64,000 bases of DNA. Source: Notospermus geniculatus (Eukaryota > Nemertea > Pilidiophora > Heteronemertea > Lineidae). Below the pieces are notes generated by a model, which was not told the DNA's origin, searched no databases, and worked only from the letters and a program-made list of their open reading frames with translations. Location: assembly GCA_002633025.1 (NCBI GenBank), contig NMRB01000556.1, forward strand, positions 218,282 through 282,281. Direction: 5' to 3'. Below, in pieces: positions 1 to 13,400 of the stretch (positions within the stretch are counted from its first letter, which is position 1; each line of letters starts with the position of its first letter). A program made the translations under genes and the position numbers.

Positions 1-637
1 TAAAACCATTCTATGGACCATTCTTACTAGTTGCTTGCTGAGAGCTTCCTAGAATGGTGTGGTCCTCAAAACCACAAGGTCAATTTCACTACACAATAGG
101 AGAAGGGTTTATTGGTTCAAAGTTATTTTTGCTCTGCATTCCTGTCTGTTGTATATTGGGGTTGCGGAGCATGTGCTGTCATCATGATGCCTTCATTGAT
201 ACTGATTCCTCCTAAAAACATACAAAGGAAGTAAAAAATATGTATATTTTGCACAGGGAATTTCACAGCATAATTTCTCCTCATACATGTAGGATGCTCA
301 ATATCGGCGGCAACAATATTCTGCATCATCAAAAACGTCAATCGGGTTCTCGGATCATGGAAAATGCGTTCCCTCCCCATAACCTGATGCATTTCAGCGA
401 GTTAAAGATCCGCCTTGCCATGTTGACTGCCAAAACCTGCAGGGAAAGTCATGTTAGAACCATGCTAAGGACTTAGAAGTACCCCGGAGCTACTCTAAAG
501 TTAGAATACAACTCAGAACCGTACTAGGCTAAGAATGGTTTTATGGAATAGGCTTAGCAAGCAACTAAGAGATAGAATGATTCTAGTGCGGTTTGGCAGC
601 CAACTAGGCCTTAGAATGGTTTTATGGATTTGGGCCC
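1..637. mobile_element. Inverted-repeat DNA element, left end cut by window
   Basis: The start (AAAACCATTCTATGGA, then AGTTGCTTGCTGAGAGC) is the inverted counterpart of 540-637 (GCTTAGCAAGCAACTA and TTAGAATGGTTTTATGGA). The right end finishes ...TTTGGGCCC, so it belongs to the GGGCC-ended group. The interior has no convincing gene. Confidence 0.6.
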
Positions 638-650
638 TGCTGAAGTGGAC

Positions 651-2840
651 CACTGACTGTATAAGAACGGTACAGTCAATGACACCTTGTTCACATTTTT
701 GCCGCTCTTTTTGAAGAAATCAACCAGAAGTGTTGGGGGTCACATGGTCTATAAAATCAGCATTAAAGATGAAGGTCTGTCTGATTACACAGAGCCTTTT
801 GTTCTAATCCTTTGAAGAATGTCCTCAGCTGTCAATAAAATTCCCCTTATACCCCCAAGGACAGGTGTTCCTTTTCCATTTTGTGACAAGGGGCACACAT
901 GCACATGGCATGGCTTAATGGTCATTCAGAGGGCTTAATCGCCTCAAAAAGGAAACCGTCACAACCCTCATGGGGATCAGAGCTGATCCATTCTGACTTT
1001 GCAAATTCTGCTGTAGGCTACATTGGGATGTAATGTTTTTGCTTGATTTACAGGCTGGGTCTGTCAATCTACGATGCACGGAATTGAAGAGTCCACCTGA
1101 CACTTTGCAGATTTACAAATGAAGCGTTCTACGACAAAGCGCAAAATGTGAAGGCGATTTCACAAGATGATCATGCAGTTTTGGAAATCCGTCTATCTGA
1201 AAAATTAACGAAACAAATTGAGTGAATTTTCCAAGAAATTCTCAAATGCAAGAGGACATGACCATCTGTTTGGCTATAGAGTCTTTTACATCAACCATCT
1301 GTGTCATCTGCACATGCATGTAAACTTCAACACTTAATGAAATAAATTGAGCGAATTTGAAGGAGATGTCTCCAAAGCAAGGAAAATATGACTCTGTTTA
1401 GCTAGAAAATTCCACCAACCATCTGTGTCATCTGCACATAAACTTCAAAATTACAACAACCCAAGATGGTCATAGCCATCCATTAAGGATGTCATCTGAC
1501 AAAACAAGTCAAATAGAGTCCATGCGTCGCCCACGTGGCCAGACAAAAGACTCCATCTCCTTTACCCTCGATAAGAGCAGAGGCCGAAGATTCGTCAAGT
1601 CCATCCTTTGTTACATTATCTTTCCTGGTCTAGATACCGCTTTCAAGACCAACAAAAGGATGTCTCAACGCGGATGTTATCTGACTTACGTTCAACCGTT
1701 TCTTTGGGTTTCATCCTGTCTTTGTCATCTGTCGTGTTTGTTGTCAATGGCCTAAACCAACACGGCATCAGCCTTGCTTGAACTTCCTCAGAATCATTTT
1801 TCCATGCTCTAGATACTGCATTCAGGTTTGACAAAGCTTACGTGATTGCGATTCAAATACAATCTGCCAGCCTTCTGGGACAGATTCCTATCATGACCAA
1901 TCAATTTTTGGTAAAATATCGATAATCCATCTCAACAGCATGCGCTGCAACTTAGTTCAACTGGTCTAACAGAACCTCACACAAGTTAAAGTTAAAGTTT
2001 TGGTTTATAGTCTGATATCAACAACAGTATTATTATAGCTATCATCCAACTTTACACTTTAACCCCAGTCTATCCTCAAACCTTTCAGTAGAACTCAGAT
2101 GAGCTGCTCATTCAACGCTACAATCCGAGCATTTCAACCGGTACCCATTTATACACCTGGGTGGAGAGAGGCCAGTGAGGTAAAGAGACTGGCCCAAAGT
2201 CTCACGCCCAGTGGGATTCGAACCCGGGACCCTCTGACCGCTAGTCGGAGACCCGAACCACTACACCACCGTGGCTCCCAATGCTTCTCGGAATAAGTAC
2301 CAGATCAGCCAGTTTTCTCAGCTCTTTCCCTATTCTCCCTGAGAAGTAAACTTGCCAGTTCTGGAACTTGTTCTGCACAGTGAAATTATCGATCCCTACC
2401 TAGGCAACTTCAACTCAGTCACTTTCTTTGTGAAACAGGGAGTGTAGCCCACATCATTCATACCACAATTCAACTTCAGTAGCAAAAACAATTGAACAAG
2501 AACAGAGGCCACAACCACAGGATGTTGGGTCCAGATGGGAGGCAAAGAAATGCACATCTGCCAGTGAAAAGAGAGTAGCTGAGGTACCCCCTAACACTCC
2601 CAAATACAGCCACACCATCAGATAAACATCAGCAGAAAGTGGTAGAAAATTTTGATGAATTTTGTTCCAAGAAGGACTTCGGTGGCTGTAGAAGATCAAT
2701 GACGGATGTAGCAACTTGTCAGCTCAAGTTGAACTGAGACGGAAATGGCTAAGAATAGTCTTGGCTATTTCAGCAGGAGGTGGAGGACCTCAACACAATC
2801 GACAGGTCAGATATACCCATCCTTCAGTCAGCAGACGATA
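651..2840. repeat. 2.19-kb duplicated block, copy 1
   Basis: Nearly the same sequence, same orientation, recurs at 10765-13116. The block contains two diverged tandem units (about 1205-1330 and 1335-1465, both with ACCATCTGTGTCATCTGCAC), a SINE (1986-2282) and an 88-codon open frame (1489-1755). That frame is kept in the other copy, but the copies are too alike for this to mean coding. The edges are sharp. Confidence 0.85.
1986..2282 (-). mobile_element. tRNA-derived SINE, family A, copy 1
   Basis: On the minus strand the head begins GGGAGCCACGGTGGTGTAGT and carries an A-box-like GTGTAGTGGTTCGG and a B-box GGTTCGAATCC. The body contains an ACCCAGGTGTATAAATGG stretch. Two more copies occur in this window. 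Confidence 0.75.
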
Positions 2841-2929
2841 CAGAAACTTCGTGTGCAAGTCACCATATACTAGAGGTACATACATACAAAGTTTCATCGC
2901 GATAGCTCAAGCCATTCTCAAAATACAGG

Positions 2930-3190
2930 CCTTTTAATTTTTTCACAAAACGCCCCCTACTGGCCAAAGTAGGAATCGCATCGCACCCAAAATCGAACTT
3001 GACCTAGATTTTGTGGTCATACACACCCATATGCAATATGAAAATGATCCGTCAAAAACTGAAGGCGTTATCCATCTGACAAGGGAAAAGTTTACGGACG
3101 CACGCACGCACGCACGCACGCACGACAGACCACCACTAAAGGCGCCAAGCACAGCATAAGCCCTTTTGGCCTATGGGCCAAGCGGGCTAA
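2930..3190 (+). mobile_element. Helitron-like non-autonomous repeat with (ACGC)n
   Basis: Contains CGCCCCCTACTGGCC, a CGCA/ACGC microsatellite (about 3096-3124) and a terminal hairpin (AGCCCTTTTGGCC / GGGCCAAGCGGGCT) followed by CTAA. A microsatellite, then a 3' hairpin and CTRR, are Helitron/Helentron traits. Class is inferred. Confidence 0.45.
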
Positions 3191-3359
3191 AAATTACATG
3201 TATTCATTTTGCGATGAACTCATACACAGAATATAATTTTTGAACAAATGAAAAAGCATAGTTTGTTTTTTTCTCTCAGAATGTGGAAAACCATTATGGG
3301 TGCAACAACTGCCAAATAATTTCTGCCATTGGTCATAAACAATCATGAGACAAGGCTGA

Positions 3360-3835
3360 GGCCACGCACACACTGCAAATGAACAATGGCGAAGCGAAGC
3401 GAAGAAAATTTCGTCAAGCGATGTGGCAAAAACATTTGAATACTCTGGGAGCATTGGCGTGTACAAACATCATCGGTGATCGCTCTCAGTTTGTACACGC
3501 CAATGCTTCCAGACTAAAAAGGGAGTTTTCGCAAAACCTCGAAACGCCAACGCGAACTTCTATCCTTTTGTTCGGTGCTGTCATCGTGGCATCAAACAAT
3601 GGGTTTGGCGTTCGCGTCAGCGTTTCGGCGGCTTTGCGAAAACTCCCTATTCTCTAATGTTTTCGCCGCATCGCTTGGTGAAATTTGCTTCGCCATTTCA
3701 CTTGCAGTTGTTGTAAGGCCAAGTGCACTTTGCGGCAAAACTCAATGCGGTAAGGGTGTTTTTAAAATCGACTGACCTGGCTGAATGACGCAATGAGTTT
3801 TGCCGCAAGTGTGCGCGTGGCCTTCAGGGCAGGGT
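3360..3835. mobile_element. Nested fold-back elements (three levels)
   Basis: Inner pair: GGGAGTTTTCGCAAA at about 3520 and its complement at about 3652. Middle pair: ATGGCGAAGCGAAG near 3386 with its complement near 3695. Another pair: AGGCCAAGTGCACTTTGCGG near 3717 with its complement near 3830. A further small pair, GGCGTGTACAAAC/GTTTGTACACGCC, is at 3456-3504. Open frames here are by-products of the inverted repeats. Confidence 0.55.
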
Positions 3836-4288
3836 AGGCCGGACAAACATTAAATAACAACTAGGCTTTACTGAGTTGGGTTTATCCATTATTTCTCAAG
3901 AAAAGCCAGGACTTTTTAGGCGAAAATCGATGAGGCCAGAGGTCTCTTCATTATTCCTATCTGGATCGTGAGAGAAGGACATTTTGCTAGCCACAGTGGT
4001 TTGGCTGGAAGGAAACCACGAAAAAAGCATTTACATTCGGGTTTTTCTTTGCGATTCCCGCCAAACGGATTGTGGAATTAAAACACTCGGCGTCATGGAA
4101 GATCGGCCTTCGATATCAAGCCTAAAATATCAGAGGTTGGTTGCGGTCACAATCTTCAACCACACAGCCTATCCTCGAACCCACGACTTGGTGATGTAAG
4201 ACCAGCATGGCTCGGCTCGGCATGACCGTGTCCAAGGATATTTGAATAGAACAAATTGCCCACAACAATTGATCTGAGTTACCGTAAT

Positions 4289-4486
4289 TCATAAGTCAAT
4301 TCTGTGAGAGTTATTCTCTTTATTTTCATCATTGTCCTCATCCTCATCCTCGATGTCATTTGCCCCCTCCCCGCCAGTAAGATCAGCTGTGGTGTTGTGA
4401 GATCCAGCCTCACTTTCCTCTTCTTCCTCTTCATCATCGTCAACATCCTTCAGAAACAAACGAACGCGCCGTTTGGAGGAAAACAG
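4289..4486 (-). CDS. ANAPC4: ANAPC4 coding exon 20 (terminal, acidic tail)
   Basis: 198 nt ending in a TGA at 4291-4289. It encodes LFSSKRRVRLFLKDVDDD followed by a Glu/Asp-rich tail and NKENNSHRIDL. The L-x-SS-x-x-R-VR-x-F-x-x-D-x-DDE start matches APC4, and an acidic C-terminal tail is a family trait. The acceptor is TTTCAAG, weaker than the others. Confidence 0.9.
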   Translation of the reverse strand: MFSSKRRVRLFLKDVDDDEEEEEESEAGSHNTTADLTGGEGANDIEDEDEDNDENKENNSHRIDL

Positions 4487-7400
4487 CTTGAAACAGAGAA
4501 TAGAGAAAGAGTTTGATTTGATTAAGATCACAGACACAATAGAGGGCAGCACGTTGATTCCAGCTCCATAGATCCTTTTCAATGGACACAGGTGCAACAA
4601 TGAAGTTATAGCACTTTCCTGCAGATGGCACCACTAGCAGAAGTCCTCCTTTATGAGCCAACAAACTGAAGACAGATTAGACAAAGCAAGTCAGCACAAA
4701 GCAATGAGACATGTCTCAAATGTCCTTGTACGGGAATTTGTGGGAGGCAGTCTAGGAAAACCTGTTGGATGTTGCATTTGAGGAAAATGTTAAAGGCCTT
4801 TATGAACCGCACATTTCAATAGTGAAATGTACTTCGTAACAGGCTCCGAGTAGCAGATCAATGGACCGGCAATCTGACAGCCCTTGTTGATCATTCAGGG
4901 ACATCTGAGTGATTTTCCTAGATTGCCACACATTTCTCAACCGAGAATTAACACGGTCTAAGTGCATTGTTTAGCTCGACCCAACCTCCCTGTGCTTTTA
5001 CCGGTAGTCCCTTTATAAGCACAGGAAGTGCGGGTCAAGTAAAAATGAACTTAGACTCAGTCAATTCGCGGTTGACGATTGTGAAAGTGTTGATTACATA
5101 CCACACATGCCCCCTTCCTTGTCCCACTGACTGCAAATGAGATGGCTTTCATGTTGTCCAGTTTCTGGAAGGTGTTCTCTGGTACTAATGGCCCACCATC
5201 AACACAAGTACTGCAAAAAGAGCAAATTGAAGTCAGGCGGGTGCAACTTTTGATATTGTAGCTTTTGATGGCAGCTCTGTTTATAGTGTAAGAAAATTGT
5301 AAAATTGGGTTGTCCTATGGCTCCTATGTCAAAAGACTTGATGAGAGACACTCAGACAACTCTTTTGGTAAGCTGCCGTTGCTTATTCTCTGCTCAGGCC
5401 ATTCTTTTTTTATTTGTTGTTTAGCGGACCCGCCGTAGTTAGATTTTGGCAATTTGGAAAAAAAATAAAATTGAAAAAATACAACTTTTGTATTCTGGCC
5501 AGTCTCGTTTTTCAACCTTTCAATGTTTTTTCAAAAGCGGGAGATTTAAATCTCGCGCTAGTCGTTGTCAGATCGTGATCAGTGCCCTCAATCGATCTTG
5601 GGACGAACCATAACTGGTACCCGGCATCTACCAGCGTAAATAGCCGCCTACGACATGTCCGAGAGTCATGAGAGTAGACATCAATGCATGCTGTTGTGTA
5701 GTGTGAGATGGGCGTGTGTGAAGTTGCTGATTTTTTGATGATATTTGAGTTTTTTTATTTCCGCCTGTCTTGGTTTCACTGGATAAAGGCTTGCTAAAAC
5801 GGAAAATTAAAATCCATCAGAAAGATTGGACTTTTATTTTTATTTTTTTTCCTGTCTCCTGTCTTGAGTTTACTGGGAAAAAATCCACTAAACAACAAAT
5901 AAAAAAAGAATGGCCTCAAAGACAACTTATTTTGCGTTTTCTTCATTGAAATATGGCTTACATGAACCTACCATTTTGCTACATCAGTGATGGTCCCATC
6001 CATTGCTATCTTATCATAGACATCATCACACAATGCTGTGAGTGGAAACTGGACCAATACAGGCATCGCATCATCGTGATCCTCAACAAGCAGCAGCGAT
6101 ATTGTCTTCTCATCATAGAATGCGATATCAAGAATTTTGTGGGGGCTTTGTCTGCAAAACACACAAGAAAACAATACATGTATTGGCTGGCAATGAATCA
6201 GTGTAATCTCTTTGACAGGGACGCAGATACAAGATTTTTTGCAGGGAGTCTGAGGATGGTGTCCAAGGCCACAGGTGACCATTGAAAGTGTGCATAGTTG
6301 GCACTTGGGATGTCTCAGAGTTCTCCTCCAGAAAACTGTAAAATCTAAGATCGGTAAAATTGCTCTGAGAATCGAACAACCCACTTCATATGCTACCCCA
6401 ACTGAATGGCATTTTTAGAAACGTTTCAAAAGTAATCCTGTTTTTGGCTGCTGTTTCTAGACTTTATTTCAAAACGGCATTTCTACCAGTGTTCCCTGGT
6501 CATTGCCAAGTGAACAACTCAATCACAGTGAGGTTTCTTGCCTGTGATTCAGTTGTTCACTTGAGAAGGGACCCCGGTTGGAGTCGCAAATTCGCCAAGT
6601 TCTGGAAGTTGACTTCTTGATATTTACCACCTTGTGTGTCAATTTTTGTGCTTTCTTCTTTGGATATGAGAAGGGAACAAAGGTAGAAACATCGTGTGGA
6701 AATAAAATCTAGAAACAGTAGCCAAAAATTGGATAAGCTATTCATGCTACTTCACCCTGCATTGGCCATTATCTAGAACGAGATGAGTCCAACCTATAAA
6801 TCTTTCATATTAACACAACTAAAACCCAGAAACAAAGATACTGAGGCGATTACAGAATCTATAATGACTGGTCTATTGAGTTATTCGAAACTGGAAGGCT
6901 TTACATAGAAAATATTCAACAGGACATGCGCTCGCATAATCAGCAAATGCAATCCTGACAATGGGGATTCGCCTGGCGAACACACACAAGTTTTTTGCTT
7001 GGAGATGGAGTAATTATCTGCCTTTCATATTACCACTGAGCCATGCGAAGGTTTCTGCAGATGACAGCCGACTATTGGGGGCAACTTAGGATTTATTCTA
7101 AGTTGCATTAAGTGGGGTTCATTGGTGCATGGATCCGGTCGGTTTTCAGTCCGTTTGCCCCTAGTTTTCCAGATACGACAATGCAAAAAGTCCATTTGAT
7201 CTATTTTTTACGGACCTGAATCGGACAAAATCCATGTGTCAATGAACCCCGCTTTACAATGTAGATGGAACAAAATCCACATCAGGAGAGCCACACCGGC
7301 TCAAATGAAGAAGAGTACCACACTGAGACTGGGGGGAAAACTAGCAGAAATGCAGACCTGGACACACCTCAAGAACCGGAGGAACTAGTCCATGACGTGA

Positions 7401-10400
7401 CGCTTAAGAACAACTCAGTTAAAGCTATGACGTCGAAAGTCAAGCCAACGTTATTTGCCATTTAATTCTGAAACTACCTGGTACACCCTGCTTCTAGCCC
7501 TAATTTTTCCTGAAGTAGTCCACTGAATTTCGAATTTTACACGTTCATCATCAAGTAAGGGACTGACTCAATATATCTGAATGTTTTCAAATGGAAATTC
7601 AAGTGGGAACATGTTGAATTTCATCGATGAAATTGACTATTTTAGCGTAAATAACAGACTGAAGAGCAACGTCATTGATTCTGAATGACGTATCGCACAT
7701 AACGTCACAAATGATGCGTGACGTCAGAGACGTTTTCAACGTCGCAACGCATGCGCTTTTGCGTTAAAACTGAGTTGTTCCCCAGTGCCTCCTTTGGGCA
7801 CTCCGGTTCCTCATTATGCAAACTTTCTAGACCAAAATATTCCGCCCGGAGACATTACTTCTTCCTCATCCTTACGGAGACTTGGAGATGATCCAACAAA
7901 CACAGCATCTGCAATCTTAAGTGCCAAGGTATATTTGCCGATGATGATAAAATCTAAAGCAAGGACACAAATGGCCATATGCAGGAATTTTCCCGTTGGA
8001 CAATTTCTTAACCGTCCTTATTGTTGCGGGAGGTCATCACTTTATTGAGGTCTTGGTGTCATCCTTTTGTTGAAGTTCCATGACAGTTTTGCTCATCTGG
8101 GACATGCCTTCTGTCAGTGTTCCGAGACCTGCTGCTCAAACTGAGTTTCTCGATCATCAGATTTATTCTGCACCTCACACTTGCTCAACTCATTTGAGCA
8201 GATGCCATACTCTGAAACAGACAACTGCTGACAGCCAAATGTCCACCCTTCCATAACTGTCTTCCAGCTGGGATATGCCATCCAAGAGATACCCAATGTT
8301 CTTGCTACTGAAAAGAGTCTGGCCTGTTCAAACTCAATTTACTACTAAGGACGGCATATGGGGAACAATCTGGCAGGTTGTAAAATTGTCTCCGAACCTA
8401 ATTCAATCAACTTAATCAATCAGCATCATTACTGGATTCAGGCAACAATCTTGAAGAAAAGCAGACTTGGTTAGCTCAGTGTTGTGGGTACTGCGTGTAA
8501 AGTAAGTTGTTGATCGTCAAAGTAAGGGAATGATTTGGAGCTAAATTTTTACCAAATGGTTTCCTGTCAGATGAAAGGGAAATTGAATTGGAGAGTTTTT
8601 CAGAGTCAAAGAATACATGTACTGTATCACAATATGTGACACATCACAACACTAAAACCCATCTTGCATAAGCTATGAATCAGTGCTACCGGGGTAAGTC
8701 ACCATGAAGTTGGCAGGTTGAGACCAACGTTTTGTCAATTTCAATAGTCTTTTGTAAAATCTGAGTGATTACATTTCTTCCTTTATCTCCTGGAGTTATT
8801 TTGCTTCATCCTGGTGTTGTGGTGACAAGGTCACATAAAAACCTTGTTTACACTACCGGTACATAAAAGTCCGGGCTCAGCACGGGCTTTTTGCGTTTAC
8901 ACCTATGAATTGCCGTGTCTAAATAAAGCCCGGGCTTTTAAAACCCATACATGCTCAAAAAGCCCGGGCTTATTTCAGACCCGGGCTTCGAAAAGTCCGG
9001 GCTTTTTCAGACAGGTGTAACCAAGGCTAAAGATTTGTGCTGACTGTTTTAGCCGAGATGTTGGAATGTCTAGGACTTATGATTTGTGTTCCTAAAATGC
9101 CACGTTCCTTGGGGTCAACAGAAAGGAATGAAGTGGGAGTTTTCTCATCATGGCTTTCATTCTCAGCTTGAACCAACACGGAATAATTCCAGGAAGCAAC
9201 CACTACAGATACAATGCCAGAGAAGTTATTGAAAATGATGAATAATATGGCACCGTTAACACCAGTAAAACTGATCATTATCATCATTTCTTTCAATCAA
9301 GAAACATCTGCTTTTTCATTCATGAAAGCAGACGTCACTTCTCATTCTTGTTGTCATGAGAAGGAGCATGACAATTCTTTTTCTTCAATTCTACTTCCCA
9401 ACACGCAAGGTAGCAAACGTGGATCCAAGGGGGGCACCCAGCGCACGCCTCCCCTTTTGGCCAACAAACCTGCAAAATCGACCATGGAATTCTGAAATTT
9501 GGAGCAAATCATTGAAATTCACCGCAGATTTCAATATGTTTCTAGCACAGTGCACCCCCTCTTTCCCAAAATCATGGATCCGCCTCTGGGTAGATCCCAT
9601 CCTGTGGTAATCAGGGGTTCTTAGTGCTCGCTCCCTCCCTCACCGAAGAAACCCCTGATTACTCAGGATGGGTAGACCCAGGACTTATGGAAGGAGTAGG
9701 AACCCACCACCCATTAGACATCCTGAGAACATCAGGGGTCGTCAGCACTCACCCTCTGACGAAGGAAGCAAGCCCATGAACCCCTCCTGCTGTTCTCGGG
9801 ACGCCCTATAGAAAATGCATGGGTAATTTCAACAAATCATCCCAATTCAAAAATTTCACGGTAAATTTCAAGATTCATATCAAGTAAGGGCCCTTCCTTC
9901 AATTCACGCCTGATGTGGGACACTAATAGAAGTACATGTACGTTTGGGATGAAGTTTTGGTAGCTCTGTCAGGAAGTGGCCTAGTGGTTTAAGGCGTGCT
10001 GCCCCTTAGTGCTGGCGATTGATGCCTTATGCGAGGGTCCGTGGGTTCGATTCTGGTAGGAAGCAATGTCTTTCACCTTAGAAACTCGATTTCTATTTCA
10101 TATTCTGTCAGGAAGCAATATCTTTCATTACGGTACTATATGTTAACCAGAACTCTGACATGATGCAAAATACGGAAGTGAAATTATATCAGTTGTTACT
10201 GACCTCCTCCCATCCGTTAACTTGTTTGTGAAGCTATCAGTTGTAACGCAACTCTATTTTGACCCCTCAGGAACGATCTTTCTAATACCACGGTAACCCA
10301 TTCACTGGAGTTAATAACTTTAACGGATTCACGCCACACCACTTTCATGGAATCTTTTGATACGATTCTCGGGCGCATAATCTACTGTCAAATCAGTTGA

Positions 10401-13400
10401 TACTGAGTAATTTCTTGTAGGTTTTATTACAAATTATTCTACTGAATTTCATTTTAGTTTCACAATTATCTTGTTGCCTCCACAATGCATATCATTATGT
10501 CCTATAACTATTATTCAGTTGATTTTCTGTCTGATTGTATTGGACGGATCATTGTTCAACAGGGCCAGATGGCCCTGCCGCCAGTGCATTAGAAGGGTAA
10601 AAATTTACATCTGTGCCCCTCCTGCAATGACACTTCCAGCACGGTAGATCTACAGAGATTGGGTGGTCAGATTCGTTCACAGCAAAAATGAAGTTGGGTA
10701 AGAAGATGGTTGTCCATGTCCATGCTACAGAGACGTAGGCCATGGGGGACTCATGTGGACCAGAAGTGGACCACTGACTGTAAAGCCTGCCGCACACTGG
10801 AGCTATCTGCTGAGGAAAAATTCATTCAAGACCATTGGCTCAGCAGATAACTCATCGAAAAATACGCGCACATGCGAGCTTTCTGCTGAGCACACGGTTT
10901 CGAATGACTTTTTGCTCAGCAGATAGCTCCAGTGTGCGGCAGGCTTAAGAACGGTACAGTGAATGACAACTTGTTTACATTTTTGCCCCTCTTTTTGAAG
11001 AAATCAACCAGAAGTGTTGGGGTCACTTGGTCTATAAAATCAGCATTAAAGATGAAGGTCTGTCTCATGACACAGAGCCTTTTGTTCTAATCCTTTGAAG
11101 AACGTCCTCTGCTGTCAATAAAATTCCCCTTATACCCCATGGACAGGTGTTCCTTTTCCATTTTGTGACAAGGGGCACATGCACATGGCATGGCTTAATG
11201 GTCATTCAGAGGGCTTAATCGCCTCAAAAAGGAAACCGTCACAACCCTCATGGGGATCAGAGCTGATCCACTTGGCAAATTCTGCTGTACATCGGGATGT
11301 AATGTTTTTGCTTGATGTACAGGCTCGGCCTGTCAATCTACGATGCACTGAACTGAAGAGTCCACCTGCACTTTGCAGATTTACAAATGAAGAATTCCAC
11401 CACAAAGCGCAAAATGTGAAGGCGATTTCACAAGATGATGATCGTGCAGTTTTGGAAATCTGAACATCTGAAAAATTACTGAAACAAATTGAGTGAATTT
11501 TCCAAGAAATTCTCAAATGCAAGGAGGATATGACCATCTGTTTGGCTACAGAGTCTTTTACACCAACCATCTGTGTCGATCATCTGCACATATGTAAACC
11601 TCAACACTTAATGAAATAAATTGAGCGAATTTGAAGGAGATGTCTCCAAAGCAAGGAAAACATGACCCTCTGTTTAGCTAGAAAATTCCACCATCTGTAT
11701 CATCTGCACATAAACTTCAAAATTACAACAACCCAAGATGGTCATAGCCATCCATTAACGATGTCATCTGACAAAACAAGTCAAATAGAGTCCATGCGTC
11801 GCCCACGTGGCCAGACAAAAGACTCCATCTCCTTTACCCTCGATAAGAGCAGAGGCCGAAGATTCGGCAAGTCCATCCTTTGTTACATTATCTTTCCTGG
11901 TCTAGATACCGCTTTCAAGACCAACAAAAGGATGTCTCAACGCGGATGTTATCTGACTTACGTTCAACCGTTTCTTTGGGTTTCATCCTGTCTTTGTCAT
12001 CTGTCGTGTTGGTTGCCAATGGCCTAAACCAACACGACATCAGCCTTGCTTGAACTTCCTCAGAATCATTTTTCCATGCTCTAGATACTGCATTCAGGTT
12101 TGACAAAGTTTACGTGATTTCGATTCAAATACAATCTGCCAGCCTTCTGGGACAGATTCTTATCATGACCAATCAATTTTTGGTAAAATATCGATAGTCC
12201 ATCCCAACAACATGCGCTGCAACTTAATTCAACTGGTCAAACAGAACCTCACATACTTTAAAGTTAAAATTTTGGTTTACAGTCTGATATCAACAGTATA
12301 GAGGTATAGAGGTGTCATCCAACTTTACATTAATTAACCCCAGTCTATCCTGAAACCTTTCAGTAGAACTCAGATGAGCTGCTCATTCAGCGCTACAATC
12401 CGAGCATTTCCGACCAGTACCCATTTATACACCTGGGTGGAGAGAGGCCAGTGAGGGAGAGAGACTGGCCTGAAGTCTCACACCCAGTGGGATTCAAACC
12501 CGGGACCCTCTGACCGCTAGTCGGAGACCCGAACCACTACACCACCGTGGCTCCCAGTACTTCTCGGAATAAGTACCAATCAGCCAGTTTTCTCAGCTCT
12601 TTCCCTATTCTCCCTGAGAAGTAAACTTGCCAGTTCTGGGACTTGTTCTGCACAGTGAAATTATCGATCCCAACCTAGGCAACTTCAAGTCAGGCACTTT
12701 CTTTGTGAAACAGGGAGTGTAGCCCACATCATTCATACCACAATTCAACTTCAGGAGCAAAAACAACTGAACAAGAACAGAGGCCACAACCACAGGATGT
12801 TGGGTCCAGATGGGAGACTAAAGAAATGCACATCTGCCAGTGAAAAGAGAGTAGCTGAGGTACCCTCTAACACTCCCAAATACAGCCACACCATCAGATA
12901 AACATCAGCAGAAAGTGGTAGAAAATGTTGATGAATTTTGTTCCAAGAAGGACTTCGGTGGCTGTAGAAGATCAATGACGGATGTAGCAACTTGTCAGCT
13001 CAAGTTGAACCGAGACAGAAATGGCTAAGAATAGTCCTGGCTATTTCAGCAGGAGGTGGAGGACCTCAACACAATCGACAGGTCAGATATACCCATCCTT
13101 CAGTCAGCAGACGATACGCCCCTTTGTCAAACTGCTGTCATCTGGACGACTATCCACATGTTCTCGGTTTCATGGTGAAAGGGTCCACAAACGATCGTCC
13201 ATCTAGCCCTTTCTCCTTACGTAATCCACATTGTCTGAGATTTCATACTACCGTGATGATCATTTTGTCAAATAGCCGGTCAGCTGCCGCAATTGTTGCG
13301 GATGTTTCCGCCATTGTCTCGCCACGTGTCGAAGTTGTCCCGGCACTGACAAATCTTTCGCTGTGATTTACTCACTGTCATCCGAGCATGACAGAACCGT

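Larger units (their letters stand above)
637..4288. other. Region downstream of ANAPC4: repeats only
   Basis: Besides the listed repeats I see no gene. 3836-4288 (ANAPC4 3' flank on its strand) is unremarkable; short frames there lack splice or family support. Confidence 0.6.
10765..13116. repeat. 2.2-kb duplicated block, copy 2, with an extra MITE
   Basis: Matches 651-2840 end to end except for small changes and a 162-nt inverted-repeat element inserted at 10784-10945. Removing the insert restores nearly the same length (about 2189 nt). It contains the second copy of the SINE at 12250-12556. Confidence 0.85.

Noticed and set aside
1489-1755. 88-codon frame conserved in both 2.2-kb blocks
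   Set aside because: The blocks are nearly identical at all sites, and the opposite strand also keeps a frame, so conservation says nothing about coding.
2160-2282. Sequence with A and B boxes considered as a true tRNA gene
   Set aside because: No cloverleaf-consistent acceptor stem, and present in several diverged copies with a common body, so it is a SINE.
3096-3124. Short regular repeats considered as a CRISPR-like array
   Set aside because: A simple ACGC microsatellite without spacers, in a eukaryotic context.
4565-4664. Minus-strand stretch reading LLAHKGGLLLVVPSAG, considered as an extra ANAPC4 exon
   Set aside because: Exons 19 and 20 already join in phase 0 with continuous family similarity; this stretch has no donor and no APC4 match.
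9027-9296. Minus-strand frame with hydrophobic stretches, considered as the missing ANAPC4 exon
   Set aside because: The acceptor can be placed in phase 2 but no donor in the required phase exists, and the similarity to APC4 is weak.
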